A stretch of 7,710 bases of DNA from an uncultured Flavobacteriales bacterium (lineage in GTDB: Bacteria; Bacteroidota; Bacteroidia; Flavobacteriales; Crocinitomicaceae). Position 1 is the first letter of the stretch, and each line of letters opens with the position of its first letter. Positions 4,565 through 7,710 of this stretch are shown here, in pieces. A program made the translations under genes and the position numbers. The DNA is taken from the NCBI GenBank assembly GCA_946478775.1, contig CAMLDR010000194.1, positions 1-7,710 of the forward strand, read 5' to 3'. The notes under the pieces are model-generated. The model worked only from the letters and a program-made list of their open reading frames with translations. It made no database searches and was not told the DNA's origin.

Positions 4565-7500
4565 TCACTTCATTAAATGAACAAATTTTTGCCCTTCCAA
4601 ATATTCTCCCAGCATTCCTGTTACCTTATATTGGTAGAAATAAACTCCTTCGGAAGCTTGTTCCCCATTTGGCATCGTGCCGTCCCATTTAAAGTTGACG
4701 TCGGATGATTTGAACATGAAGTTCCCCCAGCGATTGGTTACAATGACTTCCAAAGAAGCTACGTTTGAACTCGCAAATTCGAAGAAATCATTGTTTTGAT
4801 CACCGTTCGGAGTAAAAATATTCGGAAAATCAATAATCATTGGCTGCGTTGGCTCAATCACCACAATTGTTGTATAGGCCGTATCTGAGCAGCCGTTTTG
4901 AGAAGTAGCAACCAACATCACCGTATATTCTCCGATGTCGTTATATGTTTGAGTCTGGTTATTGGTATTGCCTATATTCAAATCGCTGCCGTTTCTGAAA
5001 TCCCAATAGTAAGTGACCGCCTGCTGACTTCCGTTGGTCAAGTTCACAACCAAAGGTGCAATTCCGGTCGACGGATTGGCGCCAACCAACGCAACAGGAG
5101 GAATGGTCAAACTTACCGGAGCACTTGTTCCTGTACATCCGTTTGCATCTGTTACGGTTACCGTAATTGGAGCTGAACCGGTTGTTTGAATGGTTTGCTG
5201 CGTACCACCCGTGCTCCAGGAATAGCTGCTGTATGGACCGCCTGCATCAAGTGTAGCCTGGTTTCCTTCGCAGTACCAAAGATTTCCGGTAATAACCGGA
5301 TTTGGTCCGGGATTAACTGCCAATGTTACATTGGAAATGCTGTCACAGCCTCCGGCAGATTGGAACGTTTGGCTGTAAACTCCCGCAGTTGTTTGTGAAA
5401 TACCATGAATCATTGAACTCTGTCCCTGGCAAATAGCCACATTCGAGTTGGTAACGAGCTGAGCAACAGAAGTGACATTTACTGCAGGGCTTGTTCCCTG
5501 GCAGCCATTGTTATCTGTAACCGTAACAGTGATTCCGTTTTGTGCAGTTGTGTTTATGGTCTGAGTTGTTGGTCCTGTGCTCCAAGAATAGGAAGTATAA
5601 GGTCCGCCCGCACTCAGCGTCGTCTGGCTGCCTGCACAATAGGTTAAATTACCAGAAATAACCGGAGCTGGCAAATCATTGACAGTGATGGTATGCGTTT
5701 CAGAAGTTGAACATGGGCCAGGAGTTGTGTACTGAATGGTATAAGTTGTTCCGCCGACACCATTTGTAATGGCACCTGTTGAAGTGTTAATAGCTGCGCC
5801 GTCAGCCGGAACCGGGTTAAATGCAAAGGTTCCTCCTGCGGTTACAATTCCGGTAGCACTGTTTGCAGTGCCTTCACAATAATTGCTTACCGTAAATGAC
5901 GGATCTCCGCCACCTCCCGGGCTGGTTAAAGTTGCAAAATCAATAGCAGGACAGCTTGTTGCGCTTGCGGTAACGATTTCCAGGTTGTTGATAGCAACGG
6001 ATGGGTCTGTTCCAAAAGCATCATCATTGTTTTGCCAGCGAATAGCAATGCGAAGGTTAGCAATATTCTCGCAAGCAGGAGGGAGAGGGCTAGAATAAGC
6101 GGTCCATAATCCCTGACCTGAAGGACAAGTTCCCGAAAGCAAAGCGGTTCCCAATTGAGTCCATCCGGATCCGGTATTGTACCAAACTGTTGCCTGATCA
6201 TTGGGAATATCTCCCTGTGCAATGTAATCGAAATTCAATGTTAAGTTGGATTGTCCAAGGGTGTTAATTGCCGGACTTTCTGCCTGTCTGTTTGTTTCCG
6301 GACAGAATAAGAAACCACACAATCCGCCTGCATCATAAGCCGCGCCTCCGCTAGGGAAGACTACGCTGGTGATGTGAAGTGTAGCATCTCCGTTTCCTGC
6401 AACACCGCAGCCAGTCGGGGCAACACCTCCTTCGTCGTCATCTACTTCAAAGTAGTTCGGGTCAGCTCCTTCAGGGCCTTGTGGGATGTTCAAATTCCAA
6501 CCTGTTGCTCCGTTTTCAAAATCTTCAGAGAACAATTGGCTGCTTGAACCGTTTGCATCCGTTACCTGGAGAGAATAAGTTCCCCCGCAAAGGTTTGCGA
6601 TTACTGCAGAATTAGTACCGATCGGATTATTGGAAGCATCAAACCACTGATAAGTATACGGTGGGTTTCCACCTGAAACAGTTGCTGTAATAGACCCGTT
6701 ACATCCACCTCCGCAAGTTGGATCTACAACCTGTAAATTGTCAATTGTGGGTCCGCCTATGCTTCCTACATTTTCAGTTCCGTTAGCCTGGCATCCTGCA
6801 TTGTCCGTAATTTGAACAGTATAAGAACCCGCATTCAGTCCGTTGAATGAACCGGAACCTTGATTTGGCCCACTGTTTAAACTGTATGTATATCCGGGTG
6901 TTCCTCCATTTGGAGTAATGACAATTGTTCCATCCGAGTTTCCGCAGTTTTCATTTGTCACTACAGCTGTATATGTAAAGCTTGTAGCTGTGACAGTTTG
7001 AGTAGTTGAACCCGGACATGTCCCTCCTGTATTATACTGAATCGTATAGGTTGTTCCTGCTGTTGCATTTGAAATGGAGCCTGTTGAAGCATTAATGGCT
7101 GCTCCGTCAGAAGGTGCAGGGTTGAAGCTGAAAGTTCCTCCCGGAGTAGCGATACCAGTTGCCTGGTTTGTTCCTCCCGGACAGAAATCAGTGAGTGTAA
7201 AGGCAGGATTTGCTGCCGGAGTAATTGTTACATCAATTTGAGCTGTACCAAAACAAGTAGGATCCGAAGGATCTTCGTAACGCAGCCAGTAAGTGCCGCT
7301 AGTACCCACTGTGGTAGAAATTGGGCTCACATCGTTTTGAGCATCCGTTTGTGTAGCATGGTAAGTCAATGTTGCAGGGGCAGATCCGTTTGCTATAGCA
7401 GTACTTAGATTGACTGTTCCCGGAGCACAGGTAGTTAATGGATTTACGTTTACAACAGGCGGAATACATCCGTTACACGGATCAACAATGATATTTACAT

Positions 7501-7710
7501 TTTCCGTATGAGTTGGACAGCCTGGCGTTCCGTTGCTTACTGTCAATACATAATTTGTAGTGGAAGTAGGGCAAGCCTGGGTGTTAATACTTGTTGGATT
7601 AGAAAGCCCTGTAGTTGGAGACCAGGAAGCGGTTACGGGCTGATAAATCGGAGGGTCATCAAATGTAATGTTCCATCCGGAAATTCCTCCTAACGGAATA
7701 CATGTTTGAA
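4565..7710 (-). CDS. Very large multidomain surface protein with T9SS type B sorting domain, 5' end outside the window
   Basis: The frame is open from the right edge (7708) to the TGA at 4565: 1047 residues visible, no start in view. An apparent TTG start at 7546 is not the true start, since 54 more in-frame residues precede it. Domains from N to C: Ig-like segments (about 7205-7708); a 73-residue repeat (7204-6986); two SprB-type repeats (6979-6749 and 6748-6536; NGGTPGYTYSL, GGNPPYTYQW); a jelly-roll-like domain (6535-5966; begins LFSEDFENGATGW, includes NLTLNFDYIAQG) of the kind often carbohydrate-binding or adhesive; a second copy of the 73-residue repeat (5899-5681); two Ig-like repeats (5668-5465 and 5308-5087) separated by a short Cys-containing segment; a PKD domain (5086-4844; YYWDFRNGS, GEYTVMLVA); and the C-terminal sorting domain (4843-4568; FPNIFTPNGDQNNDFF, VTNRWGNFMF, WDG, GVYFYQYKV). 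In known T9SS substrates this last domain directs transport across the outer membrane. A role in adhesion or gliding-related surface contact is inferred. Confidence 0.93.
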   Translation of the reverse strand, partial: QTCIPLGGISGWNITFDDPPIYQPVTASWSPTTGLSNPTSINTQACPTSTTNYVLTVSNGTPGCPTHTENVNIIVDPCNGCIPPVVNVNPLTTCAPGTVNLSTAIANGSAPATLTYHATQTDAQNDVSPISTTVGTSGTYWLRYEDPSDPTCFGTAQIDVTITPAANPAFTLTDFCPGGTNQATGIATPGGTFSFNPAPSDGAAINASTGSISNATAGTTYTIQYNTGGTCPGSTTQTVTATSFTYTAVVTNENCGNSDGTIVITPNGGTPGYTYSLNSGPNQGSGSFNGLNAGSYTVQITDNAGCQANGTENVGSIGGPTIDNLQVVDPTCGGGCNGSITATVSGGNPPYTYQWFDASNNPIGTNSAVIANLCGGTYSLQVTDANGSSSQLFSEDFENGATGWNLNIPQGPEGADPNYFEVDDDEGGVAPTGCGVAGNGDATLHITSVVFPSGGAAYDAGGLCGFLFCPETNRQAESPAINTLGQSNLTLNFDYIAQGDIPNDQATVWYNTGSGWTQLGTALLSGTCPSGQGLWTAYSSPLPPACENIANLRIAIRWQNNDDAFGTDPSVAINNLEIVTASATSCPAIDFATLTSPGGGGDPSFTVSNYCEGTANSATGIVTAGGTFAFNPVPADGAAINTSTGAITNGVGGTTYTIQYTTPGPCSTSETHTITVNDLPAPVISGNLTYCAGSQTTLSAGGPYTSYSWSTGPTTQTINTTAQNGITVTVTDNNGCQGTSPAVNVTSVAQLVTNSNVAICQGQSSMIHGISQTTAGVYSQTFQSAGGCDSISNVTLAVNPGPNPVITGNLWYCEGNQATLDAGGPYSSYSWSTGGTQQTIQTTGSAPITVTVTDANGCTGTSAPVSLTIPPVALVGANPSTGIAPLVVNLTNGSQQAVTYYWDFRNGSDLNIGNTNNQTQTYNDIGEYTVMLVATSQNGCSDTAYTTIVVIEPTQPMIIDFPNIFTPNGDQNNDFFEFASSNVASLEVIVTNRWGNFMFKSSDVNFKWDGTMPNGEQASEGVYFYQYKVTGMLGEYLEGQKFVHLMK
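5087..5302 (-). repeat. Ig-like repeat, copy 2 (coding)
   Basis: Encodes PVITGNLWYCEGNQATL...AGGPYSSYSWSTGG...TVTVTDANGCTGTS. It is a close copy of the segment at 5465-5668 (PVISGNLTYCAGSQTTL...AGGPYTSYSWSTGP...TVTVTDNNGCQGTS). Each copy has a Cys near the start and one before the end, as expected for one Ig-like fold closed by a disulfide. Confidence 0.85.
5465..5668 (-). repeat. Ig-like repeat, copy 1 (coding)
   Basis: Partner of 5087-5302 within the same protein. The copies are separated by about 50 residues (5309-5455) with a different motif, ICQGQSSMIHG...GGCDSISNVTL, itself a common segment of Bacteroidota surface proteins. Confidence 0.85.
5681..5899 (-). repeat. 73-residue repeat, copy 2 (coding)
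   Basis: Encodes YCEGTANSATGIVTAGGTF, then FNPVPADGAAINTSTGAI, then GGTTYTIQYTTPGPC. Residue by residue it follows the segment at 6986-7204, including the unusual PADGAAIN/PSDGAAIN turn and two Cys. The two copies flank the SprB-type repeats and the jelly-roll-like domain. Confidence 0.85.
6536..6979 (-). repeat. Two consecutive SprB-type repeats (coding)
   Basis: The first (6749-6979) reads NENCGNSDGTIVITPNGGTP, then GYTYSLNSGPNQGSGSF and GSYTVQITDNAGC. The second (6536-6748) reads VDPTCGGGCNGSITATVSGG, then PPYTYQWFD and GGTYSLQVTDANG. The pattern Cys...G.I..t..GG.pPYtY.W......l..G.Y.v.VtD..GC is that of the SprB repeat, found in gliding-associated and other surface proteins of Bacteroidota. 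Confidence 0.8.
6986..7204 (-). repeat. 73-residue repeat, copy 1 (coding)
   Basis: Encodes AFTLTDFCPGGTNQATGIAT, then FNPAPSDGAAINASTGSI and GTTYTIQYNTGGTC. It pairs with the copy at 5681-5899. Confidence 0.85.

Noticed and set aside
4898..6222. Several open frames of 60-98 codons on both strands within the large surface-protein gene.
   Set aside because: All fall inside the well-supported long frame, which has recognisable domains throughout. Repetitive, stop-poor DNA produces such shadows.
7508..7693. A 61-codon plus-strand ORF at the right edge, and an apparent TTG start of the large gene at 7546.
   Set aside because: The large gene's own frame stays open through 7708, so the TTG is internal and the plus-strand ORF is antisense to coding sequence.

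Overview
The window looks like a piece of a Bacteroidota chromosome, probably from the Flavobacteriales. Three signals support this: a large secreted protein ending in the gliding-motility-associated (CHU_C-type) sorting domain of the type IX secretion system (T9SS), a promoter matching the Bacteroidota -33/-7 consensus (TTTG, 20 nt, TAnnTTTG), and A-rich translation start regions without clear Shine-Dalgarno sequences. No genus can be assigned. All real genes lie on the minus strand, so the window is transcribed from right to left.

Right part (4565-7710): the C-terminal 1047 residues of a very large cell-surface or secreted protein whose start lies beyond the right edge. It is a chain of Ig-like/SprB-type repeats, one jelly-roll-like domain, a PKD domain and a C-terminal T9SS sorting domain. 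A perfect 36-bp palindrome with a T-tract ends this unit at about 4503-4540.

Middle (4253-4564): a 312-bp AT-rich gap holding that terminator and a good promoter (4322-4353) for the next unit.

Left part (1-4252): a tightly packed set of five genes without signal peptides. In order of transcription they are: a protein that reads as five tandem modules resembling the C-terminal domain of ribosomal protein L7/L12 (3194-4252); a small TPR protein (2631-3188); a 615-residue protein carrying an OmpA-like peptidoglycan-binding domain inside a split small domain (614-2461); a 153-residue protein made of that small domain alone, unsplit (128-589); and the start of a third relative (1-98), cut by the left edge. 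The small domain resembles DUF2589 in layout, though this is a remote match from memory. A 118-bp GC-richer, hairpin-forming element sits between the TPR gene and the OmpA-chimera gene. The five-gene set is the part of the window most likely to be an undescribed system. Its function cannot be read from the sequence; repeated scaffold-type modules plus a peptidoglycan-binding domain suggest an assembly linked to the cell envelope.
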